Below, piece by piece: positions 47,593 through 56,842 of a stretch of 64,000 bases of DNA. The DNA lies in the NCBI GenBank assembly GCA_002364325.1, contig DEXV01000006.1, positions 28,039 through 92,038 on the forward strand. Reading direction: 5' to 3'. The notes beneath the pieces are model-generated. The model had not been told where the DNA came from and made no database searches. It saw only the letters and a program-made list of their open reading frames with translations. A program made the position numbers and the translations under genes. This DNA comes from Gillisia sp. UBA3175 (GTDB taxonomy: Bacteria; Bacteroidota; Bacteroidia; Flavobacteriales; Flavobacteriaceae). Numbering within the stretch: position 1 is the first letter of the stretch; every line of letters starts with the position of its first letter.

Positions 47593-48572
47593 TCGTCTTC
47601 TATTTTGTTTAATACAAATTCTTAATCTATATTCGTATGAGCCTTTACTAATTCATTTAAAAATTAAAACACCGAATTGATAGTTACCACAAAATTCGTA
47701 AAAGAATTTTAGACTAATTCCTATAAGATAACCCACTACCTGCTATCCTTTATGCAACCCACTGTACAAGACCAATACCCTTGAATTTTCTTCTATCCTA
47801 AGGCATAAAACCTTCACTAAAAAGCCGACACTTTTCATACCTAGACCAAGCATGGGGATAAAATTATAGTATATGTAAAATTATTCAAACGGGAAAAATA
47901 ATAAAAACAGATGCTACTAGCAAAAGCCGTGTATAAGTTTTTATAATCTTAAAGCTAATACAATCCATTGTGACGGGAAAAAAATTATCCAGTATTTTAA
48001 AAATAAAAACCTTTCAGCGAACTGAAAGGTTTTAGTATTAATCCTATAATAATTTTTTGGAAAAGACTTAAATTTTTCTACCCTACATTGAAATAACTTA
48101 AATAGTATCCATTATCGAATTAACAGACGACTAATTTAAATAGGAAAAGAAGAATATAACATACCCAAAATGGGGTATATTTAAGATTTTCTTAACTTTT
48201 ATTATAAACAGAGGATCAATAGCTAATTATCGATCCATTTTATTGAAATAGAGAAACTAAATACTCTTTTGATCACGAGACAGCTTTAGTCAACCAATAA
48301 ATAAATCTTTAGCCAACTATATTTAAGTTGGATCAAAAGTGTAGAAAAGATAAGTGAAAATAGTAGCTTAGCATACGAACACGCAAGGAAAAATTCCGAA
48401 CAGAATTTTGTTGTTTGTACAAAATAAGCTAGATGAGATAAATGAGATTCATATTATTCGCCAATACTTATTATTGAAGAAGATTAATATGTTGAAACAC
48501 CTATAAATTAATACCCATAATTAGAATGAGATCTTAAATTAACCCATAATATTTTGGGAAATATTCGAGAAT
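47593..48572. other. Long gene-poor stretch at the edge of the element
   Basis: About 980 bases without a credible coding frame, very AT-rich. It contains one strong hairpin at 48007-48033 and one small palindrome (ATACCC / GGGTAT, 48161-48178). No tRNA, rRNA or transposase remnant could be identified. It lies between the last chromosomal gene and the tRNA-Met fragment. Confidence 0.6.
48007..48033. terminator. Isolated hairpin, terminator-like
   Basis: A perfect 11-bp stem (AAACCTTTCAG / CTGAAAGGTTT) with a CGAA tetraloop and only a short T tail. It is 400 bases from any gene. It may be the remains of a lost gene's terminator or the end of an unseen small RNA. Confidence 0.5.
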
Positions 48573-48610
48573 AAAAAAAAGCCACTTAACTAATTTTTAG
48601 TTAAATGGCT
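48573..48610 (-). terminator. Terminator of the tRNA-Met fragment
   Basis: On the minus strand, a 14-bp stem (AGCCATTTAACTAA with TTAGTTAAGTGGCT, one wobble) followed by T8. It starts ten bases after the tRNA 3' end and is the original tRNA terminator left at the chromosomal side of the insertion. Confidence 0.85.
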
Positions 48611-48620
48611 TCTCTTCTAG

Positions 48621-48662
48621 TAGCGGGAACTGGACTCGAACCAGTGACCTTCGGGTTATGAG
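48621..48662 (-). other. 3' half of tRNA-Met (CAU): attachment site of the element
   Basis: On the minus strand this reads from the anticodon loop CTCATAA (anticodon CAT) through the T-loop GGTTCGAGTCC to acceptor TCCCGCT and discriminator A. The base before the loop no longer pairs with the 3' anticodon-stem strand (CCCGA), and no D-arm or 5' acceptor follows. So the tRNA has only its 3' half here. A tyrosine recombinase gene starts 170 bases away. This is the typical scar of an element that integrated in a tRNA gene 3' end; the intact tRNA should be at the far end. Confidence 0.85.
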
Positions 48663-48834
48663 CTTGAATATGTGAGCACACGAATTAACACAATCACCTT
48701 TAAAACCAACTGTTTACAAGAGTTCTAATTTTATATGATATCAAATAAATCCATCTAAAATCAAATTATTCTGTACTTATTCTGTACTAGGTAATTTTTA
48801 ATTTGATTACTTTTATATCTTAAAGTGATTTATT

Positions 48835-50166
48835 ATGGCAAGTATAAAAATTGTTTTGAGAAAAAATATGATACGAAAAGATAATACGATCCCTCTTGCC
48901 ATTCGTATAAGTGAAAATTATAAAACCAACTATAAGTGGCTTGGTCAATATGTACTTGAAAAGGACTGGGACAAAAACGCTGGTAAAGCAAAAAGAACAC
49001 ATCCAAATTCAAAGAAGTTAAATAATTTCCTTTTGAAAAAACTTACTGAAGCTAATGATATTTATTTTGATTCGAAGAAAGAACTTACTACAAATCAAGT
49101 CAAGCAAAAACTGAAGGGTGCAGGAGGTTCTAAATCATTTTTTGCTGTTGCTTCAGATAGAATAAAGAACAAATATGAGCGTGGCACATTTTCCGTATCA
49201 AAATCGGAATTATCAATTCTTTACAACCTAGAAGAATTTTTAAATCTAAACACAGCGAAGGAAAAAGTAGTTAGTATTCGAGAAATAAAGGAGCGTAGAA
49301 AAAACCGAATAAGTAAAGGACGAAAGGGTCAACATTCATTTTTGGATTCCGTAGAGCAATTCAAAAAAAATAAATCCTTAAAGTTTCAAGATATCAATGA
49401 GTCTTTCATCGACAATTTCAAAGACTTTTGTATAGTCTTTCTTGGACAAAAAACACGAACGGTTACCAATCAACTTATCTTCATACGTACTATATTTAAC
49501 AAAGCGATCAAAGTAGGAATTGTTGATTCAAAGTACTACCCTTTTGGTGGAGAAAAAGAAAAGATTCGTATAGGTTCCAGTCATAAAATTGGTCTTACTT
49601 CCAATGAAATCGAAAAAATAGAATTCTTAAAATTAGAACCAAATACTTCCATTTGGCATACCAAAAACGTGTGGCTAATTGCGTTTTACTTTGCAGGTAT
49701 TAGAATTTCCGATGCTGTACAATTAAGATGGTTAGACTTTAAAGACGATAGACTCCTCTATATAATGCACAAAAATGAAAAGCCCGTTAGTTTAAAAACG
49801 CCTAGTAAAGCAATTACAATATTGAACCAGTATAAAAATCTCAAAGCTGAAAATAATGGTTATGTATTTCCTTTTCTTAGCACTGTAGATATAAATAATA
49901 ATGAGGAAGTATTTAAAAAAACTAGAAATGCAACCAAACTATTTAATAAGTACTTGAAGCGCATCGCCACAGAATGTAACATCGATAAAAATCTCTCAAA
50001 TCATATTGCACGCCATAGTTTCGGGAATATTGCAGGAGATCGTATCCATCCACTAATGCTTCAAAAACTTTATCGACATAGTGACTTGAAAACTACCTTA
50101 AATTATCAAGCTAATTTTATCCACAAGGATGCCGATGATGCTTTGGATAGTGTAATAAATTTCTAA
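48835..50166 (+). CDS. Tyrosine recombinase / integrase
   Basis: A 443-residue phage-type integrase. Catalytic residues are visible: R290 in AGIRISDA, H390-x-x-R393 in HIARHSF, and nucleophile Y424 in LNYQANF. The N-terminus has the arm-binding and SAM-like domains common in Bacteroidota elements. Its position next to the tRNA fragment identifies it as the enzyme that inserted this element. Confidence 0.93.
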   Translation: MASIKIVLRKNMIRKDNTIPLAIRISENYKTNYKWLGQYVLEKDWDKNAGKAKRTHPNSKKLNNFLLKKLTEANDIYFDSKKELTTNQVKQKLKGAGGSKSFFAVASDRIKNKYERGTFSVSKSELSILYNLEEFLNLNTAKEKVVSIREIKERRKNRISKGRKGQHSFLDSVEQFKKNKSLKFQDINESFIDNFKDFCIVFLGQKTRTVTNQLIFIRTIFNKAIKVGIVDSKYYPFGGEKEKIRIGSSHKIGLTSNEIEKIEFLKLEPNTSIWHTKNVWLIAFYFAGIRISDAVQLRWLDFKDDRLLYIMHKNEKPVSLKTPSKAITILNQYKNLKAENNGYVFPFLSTVDINNNEEVFKKTRNATKLFNKYLKRIATECNIDKNLSNHIARHSFGNIAGDRIHPLMLQKLYRHSDLKTTLNYQANFIHKDADDALDSVINF

Positions 50167-50350
50167 AAATGGATAAATCTGATCTGTCCTTTGAATTTAT
50201 TGCTTCGATAAATTTCATCCATAATCAGTTATAGAGGTAAGTTGTTAGTTATACATAATTTGATTGTGATATACTTTTTCCTTTAAGACCATTGTTTGGG
50301 AAGAAAAAATTTGAGGAAGTGAAAATCATTAAAAATAGGCTCTTGTTGTT

Positions 50351-51022
50351 TTAAAACAATTCTTTTTTCACCAGTTCAAAATAAGAATCGCTTACCGGGA
50401 TCCTAAGTTCAGAAATTAAAAGATCCCGGCTTTTTAGACCAGTTACCTTATTCTTGTTTATAATAAAAGATCTGTGTACTCTCATGAAATTCTTGGGTAA
50501 GCTTCGCTCTAAAGATTTTAGAGATTGATTGCTCATCACTTTTTTATTACCGGTATAAAAAATCACATATTCGCTATCACTTTCTATATGTGTAATTTCT
50601 TCTAAATTAAGTTTATGTAGGTCGTAACCAGACTTTACAGTTATGGTTGTTTGTGATTCGTTAGAATTAATGGCTTCTAATTTGTTTACTGCAGTTAAAA
50701 AACGTTCGAATGTGATCGGTTTCAAAAGATAATCCAAAGCGTTCAATTCAAAACCATCCAGCGCATATTCAGAATAGGCAGTGGTAAAGATTATTTTAGT
50801 TTTAGCATCCACCAGCTTGGCAAAATCGGTTCCTTTTAGATCAGGCATCTGTATATCCAAAAATATAAGACCTATAGTTTCAGTTTTTAGAATCTGTAAA
50901 GCATCTATAGGGCTTTCAAAAGAACCTATTAGTTCTAAAGTCCCTAATTTTTCCACATAAGTTTTCAGCAAACCTCTTGCTAGCTCCTCATCATCGATTA
51001 TTATACATTTTGTTCTAGACAT
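50351..51022 (-). CDS. LytTR-type response regulator
   Basis: A 223-residue regulator with a receiver domain (phospho-acceptor D56 in FLDIQMPD, acidic D10-D11) and a C-terminal LytTR DNA-binding domain (about residues 125-222; MRVHRSFIINKNKV motif). It overlaps the upstream sensor kinase gene by eight bases. LytTR domains bind pairs of short direct repeats one or two helical turns apart. Three promoters in this island carry such pairs (52144, 54706, 59036), so I infer this protein controls them. Confidence 0.92.
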   Translation of the reverse strand: MSRTKCIIIDDEELARGLLKTYVEKLGTLELIGSFESPIDALQILKTETIGLIFLDIQMPDLKGTDFAKLVDAKTKIIFTTAYSEYALDGFELNALDYLLKPITFERFLTAVNKLEAINSNESQTTITVKSGYDLHKLNLEEITHIESDSEYVIFYTGNKKVMSNQSLKSLERSLPKNFMRVHRSFIINKNKVTGLKSRDLLISELRIPVSDSYFELVKKELF

Positions 51023-52052
51023 TGAGTTTTAATTCTACTTTATAAATTTCGGCAGTATCGGTAATTACGAGAGTATGGGTTTCCGGATATAATATAGACA
51101 ATCTTTTTTTTACATTTATTATGCCTATTCCGCCAACATCATCCTTGTTTAATGGACGTTCAGGCTTCGAGTTTTCAATTTTAAAAGAGATCTCATTGGC
51201 ACTAGAAACTATTGAAATATTGATAAAAGATCCGGATCTTTTTTCGATATTACTATGCTTAAAGGCATTTTCTACAAAAGGAATTAGCAGCATAGGAGCT
51301 ATAGAGACATTTGGATTTTCTATTTGAAGATCAATCGTTATTGGATAGGGTTTACTGCTTTTAAGGCTGAATAAGCTGATGTAATTTTCTATGTACAAAA
51401 TTTCCTTTTTAATAGAAACCAAGGCTTTATCACATTCATAAAGTACATAGCGTAACATATCTGATAAATAGCTAATACTTTGCTGAGTTTTGGTAGTATC
51501 TATAGCAGACAGCGCATAAATATTATTTAAAGAATTAAATAAGAAATGAGGGTTGATCTGCGATTTTAAAAATTTAAGTTCGGTTTGCAGACCTTCATTC
51601 TTATTTATAATTATTTCCTCTTCCTTCTTTTGTGCGAATATAAAAGTCTCTAAAAAGGTTGCAATACTATAAGATATTGTAAGTAATAAAAGATGAATTA
51701 AAAATCCACCACCAGGAGGTGGTCTTTTTATAGGCTCATTAATTCCATTTCTGGGTAGATCAGGAAAATTTTCCGGTTTAGGAATTGGAGGGGATTGGGA
51801 AAAACTGGTAGCAAAATACAAACTTACTCCAAGTGCCAAAACAGAAACTAGCACAAAAAGCCAATATTTTTTCTTGAATAACAGGGTGGGAGCTGCATAA
51901 AATATTAAACCTGTAATTAACAAGATCTGAAAACCAAATGCGACAATATTTATTTGGAAAAACTTCGGGTTCTTATCTGCAGCAAACCATAGTGCAAGCC
52001 AAATAAAAATCCAGATTATTACTTGAAATAGGAGTCTTATAGTTTTGTTCAT
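51015..52052 (-). CDS. LytS/YehU-type sensor histidine kinase
   Basis: A 345-residue kinase with four hydrophobic segments (about residues 8-25, 38-55, 64-82, 118-140), a coiled segment, and the His_kinase domain with H169 in QINPHFLFNSLNN. The ATPase part has N-box PFVENAFKHS and GGIGIINVKKRL. A P-rich loop (PPIPKPENFPDLP) lies between segments three and four. It pairs with the LytTR regulator encoded right after it. The signal is unknown; no separate sensor domain is present. Confidence 0.92.
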   Translation of the reverse strand: MNKTIRLLFQVIIWIFIWLALWFAADKNPKFFQINIVAFGFQILLITGLIFYAAPTLLFKKKYWLFVLVSVLALGVSLYFATSFSQSPPIPKPENFPDLPRNGINEPIKRPPPGGGFLIHLLLLTISYSIATFLETFIFAQKKEEEIIINKNEGLQTELKFLKSQINPHFLFNSLNNIYALSAIDTTKTQQSISYLSDMLRYVLYECDKALVSIKKEILYIENYISLFSLKSSKPYPITIDLQIENPNVSIAPMLLIPFVENAFKHSNIEKRSGSFINISIVSSANEISFKIENSKPERPLNKDDVGGIGIINVKKRLSILYPETHTLVITDTAEIYKVELKLNV

Positions 52053-52143
52053 AGTACAAATAAAGGAAATTAAAAATCAACATATTCTAAAATGAAGGGC
52101 ATTTAAGAGCTTCTAAATAGATGTTTACTGAAGGCTTTAACCC

Positions 52144-52170
52144 ATTCACTTAAAAGCTTCGCCTATTCAC
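52144..52170 (+). promoter_or_regulatory. Pair of TTCAC repeats, 21-bp period, before EF-hand/CotH copy 1
   Basis: ATTCAC at 52144 and again at 52165, exactly 21 bases apart. The flanks AAAGC and AGAAT continue the partial similarity. The pair lies 73 bases before the start of the EF-hand pseudogene. Same design as at 54706 and 59036. The core TCACTTAAA loosely fits the published LytTR consensus seen in AgrA sites. Inferred operator of the LytTR regulator at 50351. Confidence 0.7.
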
Positions 52171-52242
52171 AGAATACAAAAAATGTGCACGTTTCATTTA
52201 ATGACCTTTGAAGTGGAAATCAATAAAATTAAAATTTTAATC

Positions 52243-52530
52243 ATGAAAAGTAAAAACAATAAAATGACTCCTACCTAGTACCTCACTACTGATTTTAGGA
52301 ATAGGAACCTCCCATGCACTATTAAGGAATAATGGAAAGCCTAAAACCCACCAAGGGCTAAAGAAATTTTAAAAGAATTAGATACCAGTAAGCATGGAAA
52401 ACTATCTAAAGAAGAAGTGAGAGGGCAATTAAAGAAGGATTTCAAAAAGATAAATCCAGATGAGGATGGATTTATCTCCATAGAAGAATTAGAAAAAGCC
52501 CAAAAACCAAAAATAAGAGAGCGAAATTAA
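52243..52530 (+). pseudogene. Decayed EF-hand protein gene (copy 1)
   Basis: From the ATG at 52243 the frame soon hits stops. After about 110 bases another frame resumes the coding sense, with a readable AKEILKELDTSKHGKLSKEE and NPDEDGFISIEE, and ends in TAA at 52530. It aligns with the intact EF-hand protein at 54805 along its length. The first EF-hand loop has H in place of an acid at position 5. Frameshifts in the signal-peptide region make it non-functional, although a protein could in theory start internally. Confidence 0.8.
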
Positions 52531-52567
52531 ATAGTAAATTATAGAAGAACTAATTTAATTAAAATTG

Positions 52568-54019
52568 ATGAATAAAATAAAAAAGAGTTTAAACGTATTA
52601 TTTGTAACCTTAGTCTTTAGTGCATTATTAATGACTTTTAATTCATGTAACAGTGATGATTCTGAAATTGACGAAGAAGGAGAAGTAGTTGGAGAGATTG
52701 ACGATACAGATTTTGAAACTACCGATTGGACAACTGAAACACACAGTAAAGATGCAGATCCAAATTTTGATGAAGTATTTGAAGACAATGCAGTAAAAAG
52801 ACTAGATATAGTTATTACAGAAGCGCGTTGGCAAAATATGTTAGATGATATGACAGAAACTTATGGAACATTTGGATCTGCCGGCGGACAAGGTGGAGGA
52901 CCAGGAGGAGGACAAACTGGAGATTTAACAGAAGCTGACGAAAACCCTATATTTGTGCCAGCCGAAGTATTTTATAATGGGATGGAATGGTATCGTGTTG
53001 GTGTCCGTTTTAAAGGCAATTCCAGCTTACAATCCAGCTGGGGAAATGGAATTTTAAAATTATCACTTAAACTTGATTTTGATGAGTTTGAAGATGACTA
53101 TCCACAAATAGACAATCAACGTTTTTATGGTTTTAAGAAATTAAGTCTTAAAAACAATTATAATGATAAATCTATGCTTCGAGAAAAAGTTGCAGGAGAT
53201 GTGTTTAGAAATGCAGGATTAGTAGGTTCGCATACAGCTTTTTACACACTATATGTAGATCACGGAGATGGACCACAATATTTTGGTGTTTATACCATGG
53301 TAGAAGAAGTAGATGATACTGTTTTAGATGAACAATTTTCAGACGACGATGGAAATTTATACAAACCAGATGGTGAAGCTGCAAGTTTTGCACTTGGCAG
53401 TTATAACGAAGATGAATATGTAAAGAAAAATAATGAAGACCAAGCTGATTTTTCTGATGTACAGCGTTTATTAGATGCTTTGCACGATGATTCAAGATCT
53501 ACCAATGCAGCGACATGGAGAGCGAACCTTGAAACCATATTTGACACAGATGTCTTTCTAAAATATTTGGCAGCAAATACAGTCATTCAAAACTGGGATA
53601 CTTATGGAAAAATGACACATAATTATTTTTTATATAACAATCCAGATACCAATAAACTAACCTGGATTCCTTGGGATAATAACGAAGCATTACAGGATGG
53701 GAAGAGAGAAAGTGCCGCAGCATTAGATTTTTCCAATGTATCTACATCAGAATGGCCTTTAATTGGATATCTATACCAAGATCCCGTGTATAAAGATAAA
53801 TATGACACTTATGTTCAGGAGGTTGTAGATGGTGCTTTTAATGTAGCTACAATTGAATCTCAGTATTCTAAATATGCTGCTTTAATAAAACCTTTTGCTA
53901 CGGCAGAAATACCTGGTTATACATTTTTAAATAATAGTTCAGAATTTCAAATGGCAGTTGATCAATTAAACTCCCATGTTACATCTCGGGCTACCGCAGT
54001 AAGTAATTATTTAGATTAA
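52568..54019 (+). CDS. CotH-type kinase lipoprotein (copy 1, intact)
   Basis: A 483-residue lipoprotein: signal peptide with lipobox T-F-N-S-C, an acidic linker, a glycine-rich loop (GGQGGGPGGGQ, about residues 99-109), then the CotH fold. The kinase-type catalytic region (about residues 334-380) has WDTYGKMTHNYFLYN and TWIPWDNNEAL. CotH proteins of spore formers phosphorylate proteins and are atypical kinases; bacterial surface members have mostly unknown targets. Preceded by the decayed EF-hand gene and ended by a terminator. The ATG at 52568 is preferred over a TTG three bases upstream. Confidence 0.88.
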   Translation: MNKIKKSLNVLFVTLVFSALLMTFNSCNSDDSEIDEEGEVVGEIDDTDFETTDWTTETHSKDADPNFDEVFEDNAVKRLDIVITEARWQNMLDDMTETYGTFGSAGGQGGGPGGGQTGDLTEADENPIFVPAEVFYNGMEWYRVGVRFKGNSSLQSSWGNGILKLSLKLDFDEFEDDYPQIDNQRFYGFKKLSLKNNYNDKSMLREKVAGDVFRNAGLVGSHTAFYTLYVDHGDGPQYFGVYTMVEEVDDTVLDEQFSDDDGNLYKPDGEAASFALGSYNEDEYVKKNNEDQADFSDVQRLLDALHDDSRSTNAATWRANLETIFDTDVFLKYLAANTVIQNWDTYGKMTHNYFLYNNPDTNKLTWIPWDNNEALQDGKRESAAALDFSNVSTSEWPLIGYLYQDPVYKDKYDTYVQEVVDGAFNVATIESQYSKYAALIKPFATAEIPGYTFLNNSSEFQMAVDQLNSHVTSRATAVSNYLD

Positions 54020-54051
54020 ATTTTTTATAAGTTTTTTGTAGTTAGAAGTTG

Positions 54052-54086
54052 AAGGCTTCATGAGGTAAAATTCATGGAGCCTTTTC
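54052..54086 (+). terminator. Terminator of CotH copy 1
   Basis: An 11-12 bp stem (AAGGCTTCATGA with TCATGGAGCCTT, one wobble) and T4 tail. A related hairpin follows CotH copy 2 at 55942, which shows that the duplicated unit included the terminator. Confidence 0.8.
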
Positions 54087-54705
54087 TATATAAAATTGAA
54101 ATTTTGAATATAAAAGAAGAATTTCCTGTATTGAAACCAGACCTATAAGTGAATATATCATTTGTCAATATTCCTTTAAATTGTAATATACAAGGTCAAT
54201 AAGATCATGGTTTTTCAACTGATTCTGGAATTACTCATTATCGAATAGTAGAAAAAATTTATATATCCGTTTTTGGTCCTGATAGATCTTTCGATACCAT
54301 GAATGTATTTTAGGGTTTCAATATTCTATTCATTTGCATTGAAATGAGATTCTGAAACAAGTTCAGAATGACATTCTTTTTCAGGGAAGGACAATTTGCT
54401 AACAATCAAAAAAAATAAATAAGCAGATCATTTCAAACAGAAAACCAGTTAATCATTGGAAAAAGTTTGAGAGATAAAACTCAAACCATAATTTCCCAAT
54501 CTCATAGGAAACTTGTAGGAATAATATTTAGAATATAATCTGCTCTAACATATAATTTTAATTACATAATAGCCAGGTTATAAAACTATTTCGATCTCTT
54601 TTGGAAGTGTTGTAGATACATAAGAAGTTAAAGAATAAGCCGAAAAACACTAAAAATTTGGCTTTTAAGACCTCCCGGATTAACGTTAACTGAAAGCTTT
54701 TGCTC
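54087..54705. other. Intergenic stretch between the two CotH units
   Basis: About 620 bases with no credible gene. Short open frames are random in composition. No hairpin or tRNA was found. The right end leads into the regulatory repeats at 54706. Confidence 0.55.
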
Positions 54706-54732
54706 ATTCACTTAAAAGCACTGGCAGTTCAC
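54706..54732 (+). promoter_or_regulatory. Pair of TTCAC repeats, 21-bp period, before EF-hand/CotH copy 2
   Basis: ATTCACTTAAAAG at 54706 and GTTCACTTAAAG at 54727, 21 bases apart. This is the best-conserved of the three pairs. The upstream context (AACTGAAAGCTTTTGCTC) also resembles that at 52130. It lies 73 bases before the intact EF-hand gene. Inferred LytTR operator. Confidence 0.75.
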
Positions 54733-54804
54733 TTAAAGCTTAAAAAGTACATGTCTTTATTTATGATATTTGAAGTGTAGAACAATAACAATAAATATTT
54801 TATC

Positions 54805-55092
54805 ATGAAAAGTAAAACAATAAATAAACTGATTTTTAGTACACTATTAATGGTTTTTGGAATAGTTTCCACCAATGCACAATCTAAGGAAAACCGACAA
54901 CCTAAAACGCCTCCTACGGCTAAGGAGCTTATCAAACAAATGGATAAAAATGAAGACGGGAAACTTTCTAAAGCTGAAGTAAAAGGACCATTGAAAGACG
55001 ATTTTAAAAAGATAGATACTAATGAGGATGGCTTTTTAACTATAGAAGAATTAGAGAAAGCACCTAAACCAAAAAGAAAAGAGAAAAAGTAA
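54805..55092 (+). CDS. Secreted EF-hand calcium-binding protein (copy 2, intact)
   Basis: A 95-residue secreted protein: signal peptide ending N-A-Q26, then two EF-hand loops with ideal ligands, residues 47-58 (D47, N49, D51, E58) and 71-82 (D71, N73, D75, E82). The C-terminus is K- and P-rich. Two complete loops in a row suggest real calcium binding in the periplasm or outside. It is 34 bases upstream of the truncated CotH gene and downstream of a LytTR-type site. Its partner in copy 1 is a pseudogene. Confidence 0.88.
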   Translation: MKSKTINKLIFSTLLMVFGIVSTNAQSKENRQPKTPPTAKELIKQMDKNEDGKLSKAEVKGPLKDDFKKIDTNEDGFLTIEELEKAPKPKRKEKK

Positions 55093-55126
55093 ATAATATT
55101 TTAGAAGAAATTGAAGCCCGCAGTAT

Positions 55127-55855
55127 ATGAAAAAAATAAAAAAGAATATAAACCTATTCTTTAAAGCCTTAAGTTTTGGTGCACTGCTAATTAGTTTTAA
55201 TTCGTGTAGTAGCGATGATAGTATAATCAACGAACTAGGAGAAGTTAATGACACAGATTTTGAGACAACAGACTGGACAGTAGAAACACATAGTGATGTT
55301 GTAAGTCCAGATTTTGATGAAGTTTTCGGAGATAATGCTGTAAAAAGATTAGATATAATTATTACAGAAACCCGTTGGCAAAATATGCTAGATGATATGA
55401 CAGCGATCTATGGTGCTTTTGGAGTACCAAGCAGCCCAAGTGGCGGGGACATAGACCCTATTTCTATTCCTGCAGAGGTATTTTATAATGGACTGGAATG
55501 GTATCGTGTAGGGGTGAGCTTTGAGGAAAATTCTAGTTTACAAAAAAGTTGGCAAAGCGGAATTTTAAAATTAGCCTTCAAATTAGATTTCGACAAGTTT
55601 GAAGATGGTTATCCCGAAATTGAAAATCAGCGTTTTTATGGCTTTAATAAATTAATTCTGAAAAATAACTTTAGTGATAAATTAATTTTAAAGGATAAAA
55701 CAGCAACCAGTGAACTTAACGATGAAAATTTAGAAACTTCTCGCAAGGCATTTTTTACTGTTTATGTAGATCACGGGCAAGGGCCAGAGTATTTTGGAGT
55801 ATATACCATGTTGGAAGAAGTTGATGAAACTATGCCAGCAGAACAAGTTTTATAA
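55127..55855 (+). pseudogene. Truncated CotH lipoprotein gene (copy 2)
   Basis: A 242-codon frame that matches CotH copy 1 from the signal peptide (F-N-S-C) to the YFGVYTMLEEVDE segment, then ends within nine codons in an unrelated AEQVL. The whole catalytic region (copy 1 residues 334-380) is missing. Only about 90 bases separate the stop from a terminator homologous to the one after copy 1, so an internal deletion removed the 3' half. A secreted stub could still be made, but not an active kinase. Confidence 0.8.
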
Positions 55856-55941
55856 GAAAAACGCAAGACAAAAATAATACGTTTAAGTGATTTTGAGTGG
55901 TTATAAGTTAAAGGTTAAAATGATTTTTGTGGTTAGTGGTT

Positions 55942-55979
55942 AAAGGCTTCACGATGTTGAACTCGTGGAGCCTTTTTTA
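55942..55979 (+). terminator. Terminator of CotH copy 2
   Basis: A 13-bp stem (AAAGGCTTCACGA with TCGTGGAGCCTTT) and a T6 tail. Homologous in sequence and setting to the hairpin at 54052. Confidence 0.88.
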
Positions 55980-56022
55980 AAAAATAGTTAAGAATATAAA
56001 AGTCTAATTCGGAGGTCTAATT

Positions 56023-56772
56023 ATGAAATTATTCAGGAAAATCAGAAAAAACTTATTGATTTCAGGGAAAACTAAAAGTTACTTGATTTATGCTTTTGGA
56101 GAAATATTTTTGATAGTTGTGGGGATATTAATTGCATGGAAAATCAATGATTTAAATGAAATAAATAAAAATAGAATTGTAGAAGTAAAAATCTACCAAA
56201 GTCTCAATGATGAATTGAATTCTAATTTAAGCCTTCTCGATTCTTCCATTTTCAGATATGCAGAAAATATACAGACTATTCAAAACACGATTAACAGTAT
56301 TCGTTCTCAGCCCCAGAAATTAACCGAAGAAATAAAAGATGGAATTATTAGAGTGAATTATACACCCACAAAATTGCACAGTGGATCCATGAGTTCCATT
56401 AATAGTACTAACAAATTTGAATTTATTGAAAGTGATTCGTTAAGAGATCTAATTGCAGCCTATCCAAATGAATTAGACAATTTCGAAATTCAGGAGGCAA
56501 AAATTAATAATCTTATTGTTAACCGCTTACAACCAGAATTGGAAACCCATATATCACTTTTAGACATTCTATTAATTCGAGATAAAAAAAACACAGAGGT
56601 TAAGTTTGTTTCAGATGAATCTGATTATATGGAATTGTTAAATAGCAGAAGATTTCAAAACATCTTGGTAGACAGATTATTACAAACAGAAAATCAAATG
56701 ATTATAAGCAATAGTTTAAGAGAAAAAACTCAAATAATAGCATTCAAATTAAATAAAGAATTAGATAATTAA
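56023..56772 (+). CDS. DUF6090 family membrane-anchored protein
   Basis: A 249-residue protein with the typical DUF6090 start (LFRKIRKNLL...GKTKSYLIYAFGEIFLIVVGILIAWKIN, split here), one membrane segment at about residues 26-46 and a long helical C-terminus. Function unknown; common in Flavobacteriia. A strong GGAGG ribosome binding site, unusual in this phylum, lies eight bases upstream. It is placed between the CotH unit and the YHYH gene, 70 bases before the latter. Confidence 0.8.
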   Translation: MKLFRKIRKNLLISGKTKSYLIYAFGEIFLIVVGILIAWKINDLNEINKNRIVEVKIYQSLNDELNSNLSLLDSSIFRYAENIQTIQNTINSIRSQPQKLTEEIKDGIIRVNYTPTKLHSGSMSSINSTNKFEFIESDSLRDLIAAYPNELDNFEIQEAKINNLIVNRLQPELETHISLLDILLIRDKKNTEVKFVSDESDYMELLNSRRFQNILVDRLLQTENQMIISNSLREKTQIIAFKLNKELDN

Positions 56773-56842
56773 CAAAAGCAATTTAAGAAATAGAACATCA
56801 ATACTTAAGATCAATAACAATTAAATTTTAGTTATAGAAACC

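Noticed and set aside
48161..48178. Small palindrome ATACCC / GGGTAT as an operator or att core
   Set aside because: Only six bases per arm in AT-rich DNA with no gene nearby; could be chance.
52243..52530. The EF-hand copy 1 as a working gene with an internal start
   Set aside because: The signal peptide region is frameshifted and an internal start would leave a cytoplasmic calcium-binding fragment, so a pseudogene is more likely.
53205..53495. A 96-codon frame antisense to the CotH gene
   Set aside because: Rich in H and L as expected from the complement of an acidic coding region; no start context.
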